The notes under the pieces were generated by a model. That model saw nothing but the letters and a program-made list of their open reading frames with translations. It did not search any database and was not told the origin of the DNA. Shown here in pieces: positions 12,080 through 25,071 of a stretch of DNA of 64,000 nucleotides (position 1 is its first letter; each line of letters opens with the position of its first letter). The translations under genes were made by a program, and so were the position numbers. The stretch comes from Cerrena zonata (lineage: Eukaryota; Basidiomycota; Agaricomycetes; Polyporales; Cerrenaceae), in the NCBI GenBank assembly GCA_038087015.1, contig JASBNA010000009.1:620001-684000 (forward strand). The letters run 5' to 3'.

Positions 12080-14069
12080 ATGGCAGCTATTCCCACCGCC
12101 TCTGGCCTCCTGGGTGGATTTGTGATCGAAGCTTGCCTTGCGCTTCTGTGAGCGATTCTTTGATCATTGTATTGCTTGAGATCGTAGCAAGTATTAATAG
12201 TCTGCCAGTTTGTATGGGATCGCAACAGCTCAAGCCTATGTCTACATGCTCAATTCCAGAGATGACCCACGTTTACTCAGATGGGTCGTCGCTGCAGTAT
12301 GGTAAGATCTCCTTTCGGAGGTCTTGAAGTTATCTTGATCACTAAACTCGGGACGTAGGCTCCTCGAAACATTGCATAGTGCCCTGATTATGCACATGGT
12401 GTACGAATACACAATTACAGACTTTGGCAAACTCGCCTTGGTCGGAGAAATTGTTTGGTGAGTTGACAGTACTTATTGTGGCAAGGGGGGAAACTGAATT
12501 CCGATCGTGGCAATCTCAGGAGCGTTGGTGTAAGCGTTTGTTTATCGTTCCTTTGTTGCGTCTATGATGACTGATACAATTTGCCTCAGCTTACCGTGCT
12601 GGTCGGAGTGAGTCTTCCGCCGTTTGCGTTACTTGTTTGGCATTTCCTAATGTGTTACAGATGATGATCGTCGGTCTCTCACAAGGATTTTACGTTCGTC
12701 GTATCTGGATATGTACGTTTGTCTGCGCATCAGAATCGAAATGGTCCGCTGTCAACTGATGTCTTTACAGTAAGCAGCCACAACATAGCCCTTACTGCGT
12801 TTACGGTAAGTCCGATTGCATTTCATATTTTGCATTTTCACCTGATTTATTGCGAATATTATTCAGGCTTTGCTTTTGATCGCTCGAATTTGTGAGTTAT
12901 CTTGTTTTACTTCTAACTGCGTTTCGTGAAACTGAGAACGTTTTTGTTATAGGCTTCGGTGTTGGTGAGTTTCAGCTCTAATCCGAACAGCGGGTCTTAG
13001 CTGACATGATCACCCTAAAGCTACTGCCGCCTTAACGTAAGGAAGGGTCCATTTTACCTACATTAACGAAACTGATCTGATTCACAGATACTCTCTGGGT
13101 GCATGGGCAGTCTTCCGAGAGAAGAAAGGTCCATTGGTATGTGATGATCTCTGTTCGACTTCTCGGGATATGGAACTTATGGTTTATCCAAGTTCACGTT
13201 GAGTTGCGGTCTGGGTCTATCAGCTGCCGTCGATGCCCTTATCGCCGGTATCATTATTTTCTATCTTCAAAAGGGACAAACTGGCTTCAAGTCGTACGTG
13301 TCATCATTTTCGGCTGTTTCTGGATCAACAACATTTCTGACATGTCACTTGTAGAACTGATAACATCATTCGTTCACTCATGGCCTATGCTGTGAACTCC
13401 GGGGCTATCACCATGTAAGTCTGAACTGATGCTAGGCTGATCATTTGGCTAACTGTCTTCCAGGGTTGTCTCAATTGTTATTGTCCTCACAGTGCGTCTC
13501 TATGGTTTTCGGACTATCTGGCTAATTGCTCACAAAACTACCAACAGTTTGTTTTCCTCAAAAACAGCCTTGTATTTGCTGGATTTGTTACACTTGCTGG
13601 CAAGCGTAAGTACTCCCACAATATTATTCTGAGCGATCAGCTTACGGTATCATTCAGTCTACTCAAACTCATTCTTGGGAACGTATGTACCCATTCGTTA
13701 TGACATTGCTATGGATTTCTGATGCGTTTTTACGACAGTCTGAACGCACGGTCGTATCTCCGTGGGAAGTCGCAAGGAAGTGGATACCAGTCCGCCGAAC
13801 TGTCGAATATGGGACCTGGCAGATCGAAGCACCCTCAAGTGGTAGGTAAGACAGATTGATCGTTGATCTGACCGTATTGATCGGTCCCTCTCCTTCTAGC
13901 ACGTCTCTCGGCCTAATCATATTGAAATTTACAAAGAAACCACCAAGGTATTCGATGGGGTAAGTAATTCTTGGAAGTTTCGCTTAGACTCAGGCTAACT
14001 TTTCGGCAGTCGTCTTTCGCACCTGTAGATGAGGAAAGCTCTAGCACAAAGAACCTCTATCCCTCGTAA
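12080..14069 (+). CDS. DUF6534 family integral membrane protein (copy B)
   Basis: Function unknown; a multi-pass membrane protein. The ATG at 12080 opens MAAIPTASGLLGGFVIEACL. Spliced exons then give YGIATAQAYVYMLNSRDD, LLETLHSALIMHMVYEYTI, GMMIVGLSQGFYVRRIW, GLGLSAAVDALIAGIIIFYL, TDNIIRSLMAYAVNSGAIT and LYSNSFLGTLNARSYLRG. A polar tail ends at the TAA at 14067-14069. About fifteen introns are needed, several of them separating very small exons, as is usual for this family. The exon coding GLGLSAAVDALIAGIIIFYL closely matches one in copy D3 36 kb away, so the two copies are probably close paralogs. No disabling change was seen. Confidence 0.85.
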
Positions 14070-14749
14070 CTTTATCGGACTTTTTATGGTTCCAAACTCT
14101 GTGTAATGTATAGGGACTCTTTGTAATATCATCACGTACTGCGCATGGTCATCAATGTTCTCATCAAAATATTGTTATTAATACCTCCGCTCAAAATGTA
14201 TTGAGACCAATTTGATCGTTGGTACAGATGATCATGACGTCTACGGCGCAACGATCGATTGTTTAACACTATAAATTTGCTACACTTGTCCTTCAAGATG
14301 GAGTGATGCTGAGCTTCTTGTCTCAAACGATCGAGATCGCTGGCTGGTATGTCTCAGACATTGAATATTGAATCTGAGCACTATCTCCTTGTACTAAAAA
14401 CCAACCGCATTATTGATAGGAATTGGAATGACATAACGAGACACGGGCGCCTTGGCTAAGCTTGCCAACACAGGTTCTCACTGGTGATCTGCAGATAATA
14501 ATGCAAGCCAGTATTGACCGTGATAACCTTGCGACCTGTCCATTGTTTCTCGCAGGAACGCATGTGCTGTTAACAGCTATTGATCATTTATCGCATGCTG
14601 TCTTGATGTGCCAAGATCACCGAAACAACCCCTACATGCCCCTGTGCACGCCGGCTGCCCCGAAGCATGTAAGCTGTCACGTCCACGCCGCGGCCTATTA
14701 TTCTTAACATCTCTCCACACGGAAACGGCTCTATTCTATCACTTCCTTC
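14070..14749. other. Intergenic stretch, possible leader exon of hydrolase 1
   Basis: Between copy B and hydrolase 1. An ATG at 14636 opens MPLCTPAAPKH and then meets a GTAAGC donor. Hydrolase 2 has a similar MPYITLCTPENP just upstream of its body, so both genes may carry a small extra 5' exon. Nothing else was recognised. Confidence 0.35.
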
Positions 14750-16189
14750 ATGTCGGCTTCACTGTTCTCCAAACGATTTGTAACCTCCTTCGAAACCGAG
14801 CACGGGGACAAAGTCACTATCGTGTCGGCAAGATATTCTAAAGTTCCAAATCCGTCACGGCATGGGCGTATCCTTATTTGCAGTCACGCTGTCAGTACGA
14901 GTGAGTCCGAGTCTTTGGCGCATTGCCCACGTATTGTCTATGTCGACAAGTTACGGACGTACTGACCACCCATCGGCTACTGTGTAATCATTTGTAGCGA
15001 AAGAACATTGGATACCAGTTCTAGAAAGACTTTTCGAGCAAGAAGAATTGAATATCTCAGAAGCATGGGCTTTTGATTCACCGAACCACGGTGACTCTTT
15101 GACATACAACAGTGGACTGATGAACCGTCCAGAGGTTCTAAGTTAGTACAATCCCTCGTTCTATCAGATCGACAATAAACCTTGATACGTAACGCTCATC
15201 CACAGATAGTCTCGCCCTCTGCGGAGATAGCCTGCGTGCATTGCTGCGGACAGGGTTGATTCGTTATGACAAGCAAGAGGTCATCCCAATTGGTCACTCT
15301 GCAGGCACAAACGCCGTGTACGTTACCTCCTCGATCTTTTCAGAACAGCCCGTCTTATCGGTTAAATTGTCAGAGTTCGCGCTGCAATGTCATACATACA
15401 TGCCGGCGAACCTGTGCCGTTCAAGTCCGCGATCCTCATAGAAACCGTTTTCCTTCCAGAAGATATTGGTCTTAAGGTGGTAGGTCGTTATAGGCCCTGT
15501 TGTTGAAGCCCGTCCGTGGCGGTGGAATACAATCGACGAGGCTAAAGATTTTATCCACAATTATCCGGCATGGAAGAAATGGCACAAGAAATCCGACATA
15601 TCCACCTTGTGAGTTTCCCTACAACATTAAGCGGCTTACCTTATCTCACTGGCTGACTCAGGAACAGGCCTATGGTTCATGCGGTAACGGGGTCCCAACT
15701 GAAATGTCCTTCTCATGTCGAAGCGGCTTGCTACCCAAACGCCGACGTTCAAGAACAAGCTTTGAAGGACCTGCCAATTGCATGTGAACAGATCAATATC
15801 CATACTATATACGGTTCTAAATATGACTTTGTGTATGTATTTGAGTGTCGTGCCATACATGATACGCTCCCTGGTTCTCATGCAAACCAAATTCTCTGGA
15901 ATATTTCTAGGCCGAAGTCTATTCGAGACCCGTTCCTGTCATTTGCAAAGAAACATGTCAAATCCGTTACCACGATTGAAGGCGTGGGCCACATGGTGAG
16001 TAATAACAAACTGCGCACTACAGATGCATTGCACCTCATAATTTCAATTGGGATATAACTAACCCGACCTCTGTATTTCAACAGTTGGTACAAGAAGATC
16101 CAATAAAATGTAGTAACGCGCTTTCAGACATCCTCCGATCAATACAGGCGACGTCTTTGGGCTTCGAACAGGTACAGGCAAAACTCTAA
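14750..16189 (+). CDS. Alpha/beta hydrolase 1 (AB_hydrolase_1 fold)
   Basis: A serine hydrolase of unknown substrate. From the ATG at 14750, spliced exons give RILICSHAVST (strand 3 and oxyanion turn), EHWIPVLERL, FDSPNHGDSL, the nucleophile elbow IPIGHSAGTNA (Ser in GHSAG, about 15295), VPFKSAILIETVFLPEDIGL, GSQLKCPSHVEAACYPNAD, YGSKYDFV (probable catalytic Asp) and EGVGHM (catalytic His). The protein ends at QVQAKL with TAA at 16187-16189. There are about seven introns. It is paralogous along its whole length to hydrolase 2 at 31.9 kb. A 5' exon beginning at 14636 is possible. Its neighbours (P450, carrier, reductase) suggest a role in making or releasing an ester or thioester product; that is inference. 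Confidence 0.83.
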
Positions 16190-16414
16190 AGCCTTATTCT
16201 TTGTACTTGGACATTACGATTTGTATTTTTCCACTTTCGTCACTTTGGGGGTTGTATCGTTGTCTTATTTATTGGTAGGGCTCGCGCTAGACAAATTGGA
16301 CTTGTAGATTGCTGTAGTGGTATAAATTAACGTATTATTTATTGCAAAGCAAACAAATAGAGATGTTGTACAGGTTGAAAAGCATACGTGAATCCTTCGG
16401 TTGGTAATAATGGT

Positions 16415-18017
16415 TCATACAAACTGCGTTCCCCTACGCTTAACCACCATCGCTCTACAGATAACCATAGCCACAGTGCCGACAAGGATTGTTACGCCGC
16501 TAAAGATGATCGGTTTAAACCATGTTGCATGTGTGTTATCGCCTAGTAGTGCGCCGCTGATGGGTGTCCCAGTTAAATTGGCAAATGACGTTAGGAAGAA
16601 ACCGACACCCATGTAGATGCTAAGATACGATGACGCCGAAATGTCAACTGAGATCAGTAGGAAATACCATAAAGTACTTACCCAATCTGAGTAATATCAG
16701 GTGCAAGAGTGGCCATCGTGGGAGGGACGAGGCTCACAACTAAGTTTATGATCTGTTAGCTTTGCTTGCACTATTTTTGATAAAGATTTGAGTAAGGCTC
16801 ACATGCTCCTGATGCAAATCCGTAAAGTATACTGAACACAATCACCCCAGCAGTGTTTGCGATTCCAAACATAGCCCAAATCAAAACACCCGTCATAAAG
16901 CATATCGGTACGAAAATATTGAATTTTCCGAAGTGATCTGCAAGTAAATTCGGAATCGTTCTTCCGAACACAGATGCCGCGTTCATGATCGCTAACGTAT
17001 AGAACGCAAGTGTACGTGATAATCCATGTAGATCAACGAATAGTTGAAGGTAGAAATCTGATAGGGCCTCATTAGCGTTTGGTCGCTTCCGAAAAAGGAG
17101 ATACTCACAAGGGAAGTACAGTCCCCATAATACGAAGAACACTGCGAGGGAAGCGATCATGTACGGGACATCCCTGAAAATAGCACCAAAATTCGGTTTA
17201 GGTCCTTGCCTCGGTGGTAAGCGAGTTGTCATAAGACAGTTCGCGATGACGAGTAGTCCGAGAATCAGGAATGCAGATGCTCGTACACCCCAAGGGAATC
17301 CCGTCTTTCCGTGGAACAGTTGGTTGTGCATAATCGGATGGATAATGCCTCCGAACGATGAGCCTGTGAGCACGATGCCCATGGCGAGGGCTCTGCGTTT
17401 CTTCCAGTGGTGAGCTTGAATAGAAAGTGCGGGGAGAAACATGAGGCCACATCCGATACCCACTCCAACACCTTGTGATAGGAAAATCTGATAATACTTA
17501 GAAATGTCGACTAACTATAACATGAACAGTCTATTATGGATTAGTATCATTAGTTCGTTTAGCTCGGTCCGAAGTTAGTATACGCACGAAAACACGAAGA
17601 GCAATGCACCTGCAATCTGGATGTGATGGAAATATCCTGCATCGAATAGTTTTCCCGCAGGGAGACCCATTGCGAAGACCATGAACAGCTGGAACGAGCC
17701 GATCCATGCAACATTGGACGGCGTCGATGCTCCCGCTAGCACATAGAGATCTTCGTAGACACCGAACGATTGGGCATATCCGAAAGTACAGAAAGTCACT
17801 AGCCACCTGAACGGGGAGGATTAATTCTTCCAGTACTAAACCGGTCTCTTAGTACATACCCTCCAAGAACACATAACCACGCCTGCAGACCACCATCAGG
17901 GATATCAGCCTCGAGGTCGGTCTGAGCCACAGCAGTAACCTCTTCCGTTTTTGTTTGGGATTCAATAGAACCGCTGGAGGCGAGTTCAGCCATGTTTGTT
18001 GATTTCGAGTGGGACAT
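16415..18017 (-). CDS. MFS transporter, monocarboxylate-carrier type
   Basis: A twelve-helix plasma- or vacuolar-membrane carrier of the fungal monocarboxylate transporter-like (MCH) branch. The ATG at 18017 opens a polar cytosolic N-terminus, then the family signature DGGLQAWLCVLGG. Spliced exons continue with TFCTFGYAQSFGVYEDLY, AWIGSFQLFMVFAMGLPAG, GVGIGCGLMFLPALSI, RRALAMGIVLTGSSFGGII, LAFYTLAIMNAASVFGR and GFFLTSFANLTGTPISGALL. It ends at RRGTQFV with the stop at 16415-16417. Five or six introns are present, and the gene looks intact. It is convergent with hydrolase 1 (226 bases between stops). In this context it may export a cluster product or import a carboxylate substrate; that role is inferred. 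Confidence 0.88.
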
Positions 18018-19211
18018 GGCGGGAGGACGCAGGGGAAGTTGAAAGGTTTACTATACTACAGTAGTTCCCTGAAGGCCCTCTAACCCGAGGACACCGGGAC
18101 ATTCCCTGGACAGAAGCAGTAGTATCTGTGACAGCTTTACAGGCAATTGAACATACATTCACGGACGGGCAATTGCCATATGCATTGGACCTTGAAAACT
18201 TGACATTTAGCATCAGCGTGTTGCGATTACAGCAAGCGGCCTTCAAGCTTATAATTATCGTAGACATACGTACATCATATGTCGTCCCGACAGACATCCA
18301 TCACTGTGATCATTGTGCCATTCAGAAGCATACAATGAAAGGCAGACATATGGTCATACTCGTACAGAAGCTGTCCTTCATCATAGGCACGGGGAAGATT
18401 TGACTTCTCGTGCTTCCGTTTTCTCTTGCTTGACAATATGATAGATCGTTATTTCGGCCTACAGCAAACGTGGGATCCCTGCATTTCATAGAAACTGCAA
18501 TGGAAGACACGTTGGTAATGCTAGTCGTCGAAGACTATTGGAGTATGATATCGCATACCTTGTATCGTGATATGCTGCAGAACCCAGCGCTCAGACTCGC
18601 TGAGAAAGAATGATCATCATCCGCACCATGATCCAAGTTGAGACCAGAAGAGTCGAGATCGAAAACAGCTTGTGACCTAATTCGGCGAACACCTTCGTGG
18701 CACAAATAAAGGTAACTAGCCGGATTTGGTAAGGACAACATCTGATTCCGTACTTGGTTAGGGCTGCTACATAGACCACAGCCTATCTCCGGCTTTTATC
18801 GACATCAGCCCAGCGCAGAGGGATGATGATTGATGAACTCTGAACGCTGGACCTTAGATATATCCGACGTTTCACGGGCTTAGATCGATTGCGAACATCT
18901 CGGATGTCACGCTGCTGCCTTCTTCACGTCCAACCTGGGATACCATGCTCAATACAGTCCGGGATCAGTAATATAGCGGAAGTAAACGGAGCTTCTAAAG
19001 ATACATAGGTGGCAATAAAGCTTTCCATCACTATATGGACGCAGTGAGAACAAAGTAGCGTTTATGCATACATTTAGAACTTTATAGTTCGTTCCAAAGA
19101 CGACGGTTTGGAGATGCGTCTACATGATGTGAGCGTTAAGATTGAGAGGGAGATATCAAAAGCCGTGGTTGTAAAAGAGACCAAATCAGCGGCCGAAACC
19201 GATAAGAAACC
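18018..19211. other. Intergenic stretch, no supported gene
   Basis: About 1.2 kb between the 5' end of the carrier gene and the 3' end of the desaturase gene. Frames such as plus 18128-18403 and minus 18535-18741 match nothing. The proximal part should hold the carrier promoter. Confidence 0.5.
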
Positions 19212-20921
19212 TTAATTTGTCTTAGTCCTGTAAGGAGCCGCGGGACGTCGTACTGATTTTCCTTCCTTGTCACGGTAAAAGAGCACTGTCCCTATCATTC
19301 AAAGCAAAACAATCAGAATGTCGGCTACTCATTCTAACGGAAGCAAATGGACATACCGTCATCTTCGACAAATTGACATCTATTGTAGCTGTCCCAGAGC
19401 GCCTGGAAAATAGGCTTATCCGAGTAGGCGTAGTGATCACCAATAAATTCCTTCAAGTATTGCGTTGCCTCGGGTGCATGGTCTAGATACGCGATTCAAA
19501 GGGTCAGAAGCTGCCCTTCAACACGTGTATTAGCACTTACAGAAAGGCATCTTGGGGAAGAAATGGTGTATCACATGATAGTGGGCAACATCATGCAAGA
19601 AGAATCGACCTTGCCAACCCAAGAAATTTCGGTCCACGGTGGCAGCGGCTCCGCGTTGGTAATTCCACTCCTTTCCACGATAGTGGGGGAGGAGGGGATC
19701 AGTATGATGCAGATACGTGATCATGATGAACCAGTGGGTGACTTCAAGCCACGGTATTCCATAGTATTTGATAACATCTGCGGCCGAGAACTTCGCGCAT
19801 CCTAACTTGATAATCCAGGCCATTGTTAGAAGACCAAGATTGGAAAGAATCACTTGGTTACGTTGACCCTTAGTAAAGAGGATCGAGTTTGCTGAGAAAT
19901 CACGGAATGCATTAGGAAAATTTGAAGTGAAGAATCAGAAATGAATGAAGGTGCATACGATCGAAGTGATTGGTCCATTTAGGATAGTTCTTCTGCCCTG
20001 AAACGTTGAAGACTATTTTTGGTTAGCAATCAAACACTCCCATAAGATCAATGAATCTGACGTACTGAGATAGGCAGGGAAAGCAAGAACTTGTTGGCGA
20101 AGCAACATGAATAGGGTGTATAGAGGGGTATCACCGAAGTAATCATCCCAGTCAATTTCTTCCCGCGGCTTCAGTGGGATACCAAGATCGCTGCGAGTCT
20201 TAGGTACATAAACCTCGTCACGTTCCATCGAAGCATGGCTCTTGTGATGTCTATGGTGAGAGATCTTCCAACTGAAGTAGGGCGTCCACAGCACCGAGTG
20301 TGTGACCTTTGCGCCCAAGTGAGTTCAAGGCGCGGCACAGACAAGAGTGAAGGTGTACTTACGAATCCTACGATTTCACAAACTGTACGAGACGGAGAGA
20401 ATGCCCCATGACCGCACTACGTCCCCGTTAGCGTAAAATCCATATAAAATTGTAGTCAATGTGATTATTACCTCGTGCCCGATTACCCAAATGCCTGTGA
20501 AAATAAGGCCTTGGAACCACCAACTATTGGGATTTTCTCGGCGTTAATGATCGCTTAAAGGAAGTCTAGAGTGCGGCAACTTACTACACCGACCACGAGA
20601 GCCATCGCGCCGTTTCTGCGAGGAACGGACCTAGCTGAGCTCGAACTGAAGGACCCTGGAAGAAGGGGTCTATAAACGTGGCGAGTTTCCAAGCGGTGGC
20701 GGCCATGAGAAGATCTCTGGAGAGGTAGAGAAGCCCTCGTGTTGTGTCCCGCTCAAACAGATGCACCGGGATGGCCGCACGAATCTCCTGTAGGGACCTC
20801 GATCAACGTAAGTAAGTAAGGCATGCAACCAATAACGAAATAGAATGCACCATGGCATGGGTGTAAATTCCGGGAGGTCATCCTCAGAGTACTTCGCTTT
20901 GTTTTTGCCAGTAGTTGTCAT
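19212..20921 (-). CDS. Membrane fatty acid desaturase, FAD2 (delta-12) type
   Basis: A di-iron desaturase of the ER that puts a double bond into acyl chains, most likely delta-12 on oleate. The ATG at 20921 opens MTTTGKNKAKYSEDDLPEFT. The three histidine boxes are present: WVIGHE spliced to CGHGAF (HECGH), KISHHRHHKSHASMERDE (HxxHH), and HDVAHYHVIHHFFPKMPF (HxxHH). Other family marks are EIRAAIPVHLFERDT at the front, ITYLHHTDPLLPHY, and the C-terminal FVEDDG spliced to TVLFYRDKEGK. The stop is at 19212-19214. About eight introns are present. Length is near the usual 400-450 residues. Acetylenases and hydroxylases share this architecture and cannot be ruled out by eye. A TATA-like box lies 50 bases upstream. 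It may be the housekeeping FAD2 or a cluster copy. Confidence 0.88.
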
Positions 20922-20970
20922 GGTGGACGTGTGGAATGGGAAGAGAACCCTGTTGGAGAAGCAAGGTTTG

Positions 20971-20978
20971 TTATATAA
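20971..20978 (-). promoter_or_regulatory. TATA-like box of the desaturase gene
   Basis: TTATATAA lies 50 bases upstream of the ATG at 20921 in minus-strand orientation. It is self-complementary, so orientation is set only by the neighbouring gene. Confidence 0.35.
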
Positions 20979-22067
20979 TGTTCCCTGTTCCGTTTAAGTA
21001 GTCCGTTTGGGTTGCGGATTAACACGAGGCGCGCAACGGAAATCGAGGACGAATTCTTTTAAACACCGCCTATGATACTCTGATCATCTTTACCCAAGCA
21101 AAATTTGGCTCAATCTTGATGATACCATGACATCAGGGACAGAACACTCGAGCGCACCCGTTTCCGTCTGATGGATGATAGATAGGCTGAGACAGTCTGT
21201 TGCAGGCCAGAAAGTACTGGAACTCCTCACGGTATATGAAAAGAGGTGTGGTCGTCTTGCTTCGCTTTGAGTAGGGGGGTGCCAAAGATGGAGGTTCGAA
21301 CAGCATGCAGCCGATTGAGACGGGATCTCGGGATTACCTAGAATGACAGCCTGAATAAGATGCCGATGCAAGTCTAACTGCGTAAAGCGGGATCGTTGCT
21401 GCATGTCTTCGAGGCAGAAATGCTTAGACTGGCGACGATTGTCAACGTGATTCGACTGTATGGCCTTGGAGACATTGGACTATCACTTTGAGGTGTGCGA
21501 CTCCGATAGAGAAGGGCCAATATCGTTAATCCGTTCCGGACTGGTCACCAACACGCCTAGACTGTGCGAAATCTTGGGAATGAGAAGCAGATCGGGCCGT
21601 ACAGTGATTGATGTTGGGACAATGCAGCTTTTGGTGGAGTCTCTGATAGAAAAACATGTGTATTCAAAGCACTTTGCATATGTCATGCAAAACGGGAACG
21701 ATCATTGATTCAGCGGAATATTGAGGGATCCGCACCGGATTGCAGCTATATCTGGCTTTCGTATCTAATTAACCTCCATATCACTGGAACTACATAACAA
21801 ACAACGTACACTGCCTGCCAGCATGGACATCCACATGCTTCAGCTGTCCAATAAATGTTCAAAGGTAGACATCATTGTATGGGAATGAAAGACGGCAACG
21901 ATTTGAATTCTGAGACAAGTTGCTGCCATGTGCGAACGACATTCCTAAAATGGATGAGCAGTATGCTGACATAATCGATGTACCCTTGCACCTCCTTCCT
22001 CATCGTCTTCAACGGCGACTACCACTCACAAGTCGTACCCGACCATTAAATATCTTTTACTATCGAC
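20979..22067. other. Intergenic stretch between divergent desaturase and SPF45 genes
   Basis: One plus-strand ATG frame of 82 codons lies at 21460-21708, beginning MALETLDYHFEVCDSDREG, with an opposing open frame on the minus strand. It matches no family I know and has no clear introns, so I do not call it a gene. Both flanking promoters must lie here. Confidence 0.45.
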
Positions 22068-24434
22068 ATGTCCAGCAGGGCAGGCGGTCTCTATGGTGGA
22101 ATTCAATTTTCGTCGTCAAAAGCTTTCAAATCAACCGGTGGTCCTGATCCCACATCGCCTCAACCTCAAGCTCAGCAAATTACCCAGCCAACCCAACCAA
22201 GTGCTCCCAATCCAACATCTTTAGAGCCACATCCCACCGTTGCGGCAGCACCATCCAACGCTACTGATGCAGGAAATGCTTCAGTGAAAAATACAGCTGG
22301 TATCTCTTTCTATCCTGCAGCATTCTCACTGTAGAGCTCGTTATTCACAAACATGTCATCCATGCTATTTCCCTGTTGGATTCCTCAATCCCTCAGGATG
22401 GTCCGCCGCGTTAGCATTCGCGCCAATCCGAAGAAACCCTCCGCCCAAGGCGAAAACGTCGGCAGCACGATTGCCCGTCGGGGTCTCTGTCAGGAATCTG
22501 TCGACTACGACACAGGCTTCCGAACCAAGTATCGCTTCTGCGTCTAACTCTGCGACAATATCCAGTACTGCTGTCATATTCGCGCCACCATCCTTGGCTG
22601 ATAACGACAAATCGACTGTCACCGGATCCGAGCAATCCTCCCAAACGCCACAAACCAAAGGATGGGGGAAGCAAGTCAAGCCGCCCTCGATGATCTTGGA
22701 TGATGATATCAATGGTTTCAAGTCGAGAAAGGCAGGAGGGAAGAAAGGCGGAGAAGGAGGCAAGGGCAAAAAGCGAAAGGTATGCTATTGTGGCTTTTCT
22801 ATATTGATACTATGCTGATCGTAATTTCATAGAACAAGCAAGCCCAAGCCCTACCATCTTGGAACCCTGACGAACCTTATGACCCGATGCGCCCAAATGA
22901 TTACGGTGAATATAAGATTTGGAAACGCAAAGAACGGGACGAACGACGTGAGCGCCTTATTGCTGAGAAGCGAAAAGGTCAAGATCGCAGAGGGTACGGC
23001 AGAGGCGGTTATTCCGATAGTGATGCTACCGGTTCTGAAGATGAACGTCCTCGCAAAATGGGTAGGTCTTGTTGTGTCAATTGAAATATTCTCCTAACAC
23101 TCTTTTACCTACGTAGGACGTTATGATGACGAACAAGAGGAAGATTACGATCGACCTGTTGGTTTGGGTGCAGCAGCCCTACCACCTCCGGCTCCCGTGA
23201 ATGTCAGCATGACCGGTGACGAAGCCTATCAGCGGCGTCTTGCATTATCACGAGGGCTCCAGCCTGCACCACCAACTGGAAATCCACCTTTTACACCATC
23301 ATTCTCGTCTCAGGCCTTTCCCGGTACTGAGGATCACTCGCTCAGCATCAAACATGATGTAGAGGAGCTTTCAGACTTACCCCCTTCACCACCGCGAGCA
23401 GTCCCACCAGTAACCGAAACCGGTGATGAAGCATATCTCCGTCGACTCGCTCTGTCTCAAGCTCGTCAACATCCATCAGCTATTCCTGTTCCATCTCTAC
23501 CAGTTTCTTTACCGTCTGTGTCAGATGAACCTCCCGCGCTCGCATACAACCCTTTTGCACCTCCTGCGGTACCGCCTCCACCACCTACCGGCCTCCTTGG
23601 CTTGTCGGAAGATAAGGTGAAAAGTAGCAGGGAGGCTGCCGCTGCTATTGCCGCGAGACTCGCTGCTTTAGCTCCTCCACCTGGAGCGAGTTCTGAGCCT
23701 TCGGGCGAAGGTTCTTTGACGCCGCCTGTTCAAGAGGACAGTGCCCCAACGAAGCGGTGAGCAACTTGTGAATTTTAATTGAAGATGATAGACTCATAAT
23801 TTGTAAATTATTTAGGCCCGACCCTCATGGGTTCGCTGCTCGTCTCATGGCTAAATGGGGCCATAAAGAAGGCCAGGGTTTGGGCTCGGATGGGAGCGGA
23901 ATTGTTCATGCGCTCACGATGGAGCAAGTTTCAGGCGGTAAAGGTAAAGGCAAGGGTAAAAGCGAAAAGAAAGAGGGAGTGAAAGGAATATCGAAAATGG
24001 GCAAGATAGTCAATAAGAATGAAGATGCCAAGACGAGAGAAGATCGTGAACGTTTTGGTGAACCCAGCAGAGTTGTGGTATTGACCAATATGGTTGGTCC
24101 TGAGGATGCCGATGACGATGAGTTGAGGGGCGATGTTGGTAAGTACACCGCACGACATTTGTCTCGCCTACGGGCTGATTATTGACACTCGTTCATTACA
24201 GGCGACGAATGCTCAAAGAATGGCACCGTCGAGCGGGTGGTAGTACATCTCGTGAATCCACCCCCGGAACATGAAGAGGATTCAGTACGAATTTTTGTTC
24301 AATTCGCCGGACCTGCTGGTGCGTGGAAGACAGTCCGAGAGCTCGATGGGAGATTCTTTGGCGGTCGGAGTGTCCGAGCGCGTTACTTCCCCGAGGATAT
24401 CTTTCAAACGGCACAGTTCGATGCTCCTTTGTAA
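22068..24434 (+). CDS. Splicing factor SPF45/RBM17 homolog (G-patch plus UHM-type RRM)
   Basis: A nuclear alternative-splicing factor that binds SF3b1-type ligands through a U2AF-homology motif. The ATG at 22068 opens [19 protein letters not shown] long low-complexity Ser/Thr/Pro region follows, then the conserved [20 protein letters not shown] and a basic/acidic stretch. Two DEAYxRRLALS repeats follow ([14 protein letters not shown] near 23215, [14 protein letters not shown] near 23425). The G-patch is [20 protein letters not shown] (23835). The RRM starts at VVVLTNMVG and ends with [16 protein letters not shown]; the R-F-F of this segment is the UHM RXF motif. The TAA is at 24432-24434. Five or six introns. 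This is a housekeeping gene inside the putative metabolic region, with no sign of damage. Confidence 0.9.
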
Positions 24435-25071
24435 TGCTGTTATTTATTTTTGTCATGCCCGTGTCTTCTATTGTTCGGACACCATACTTAGCCCCCCTAC
24501 TTTTCAAATTCCCTTTTTTTGTTGTCTCCATAACGGCCCTTCCATACCATGAGACTTCCGAATTCTTGAGCCCGGCGGTAAATAACAGCGTTGTGTTGAA
24601 GCCGACCAATCTCCATTGACAAAGTTTGGCGTTACCGGGAAACTTGCTCACCAAGCGCATAGAAGTTGTACTCTAAGTACTCAAAGAGAACACGATTATA
24701 CTGCTACGCTCAACCTCTGCTTGCTTTCTGATGGAAGATCATAATCACGATGGTGTCTCTCACTTCTTTGCTCGTCGTCCATGCTCTGTTTTCGGAAATA
24801 ACGATGCAGGCTGTTCGTTGATCTTCGCCCGAGATAGTCTGATCTTCCACGTTATCATTTAGCCCATCTGTGACCTTACCACAGGTGACCGTAGGCCATC
24901 AGACAGCTTGATGATTGATGGCAATACATGCAATCCGCCGAAGACTGCCTTTATAACCTAGGCTCCGTAGTACCAGACTCCATTTCGATTTTGCAGTGCA
25001 ACGACGGTAAGCTTTAAGTCTCCGTACGAATGGTTTCCCCGTTCTGATACCATTGCTATAGTGAAACCATC
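24435..25071. other. Promoter region of reductase 1
   Basis: No gene seen. A TTATAA element at 24951-24956 lies about 120 bases before the ATG at 25072 and is a weak TATA candidate. The rest is SPF45 3' flank. Confidence 0.45.
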
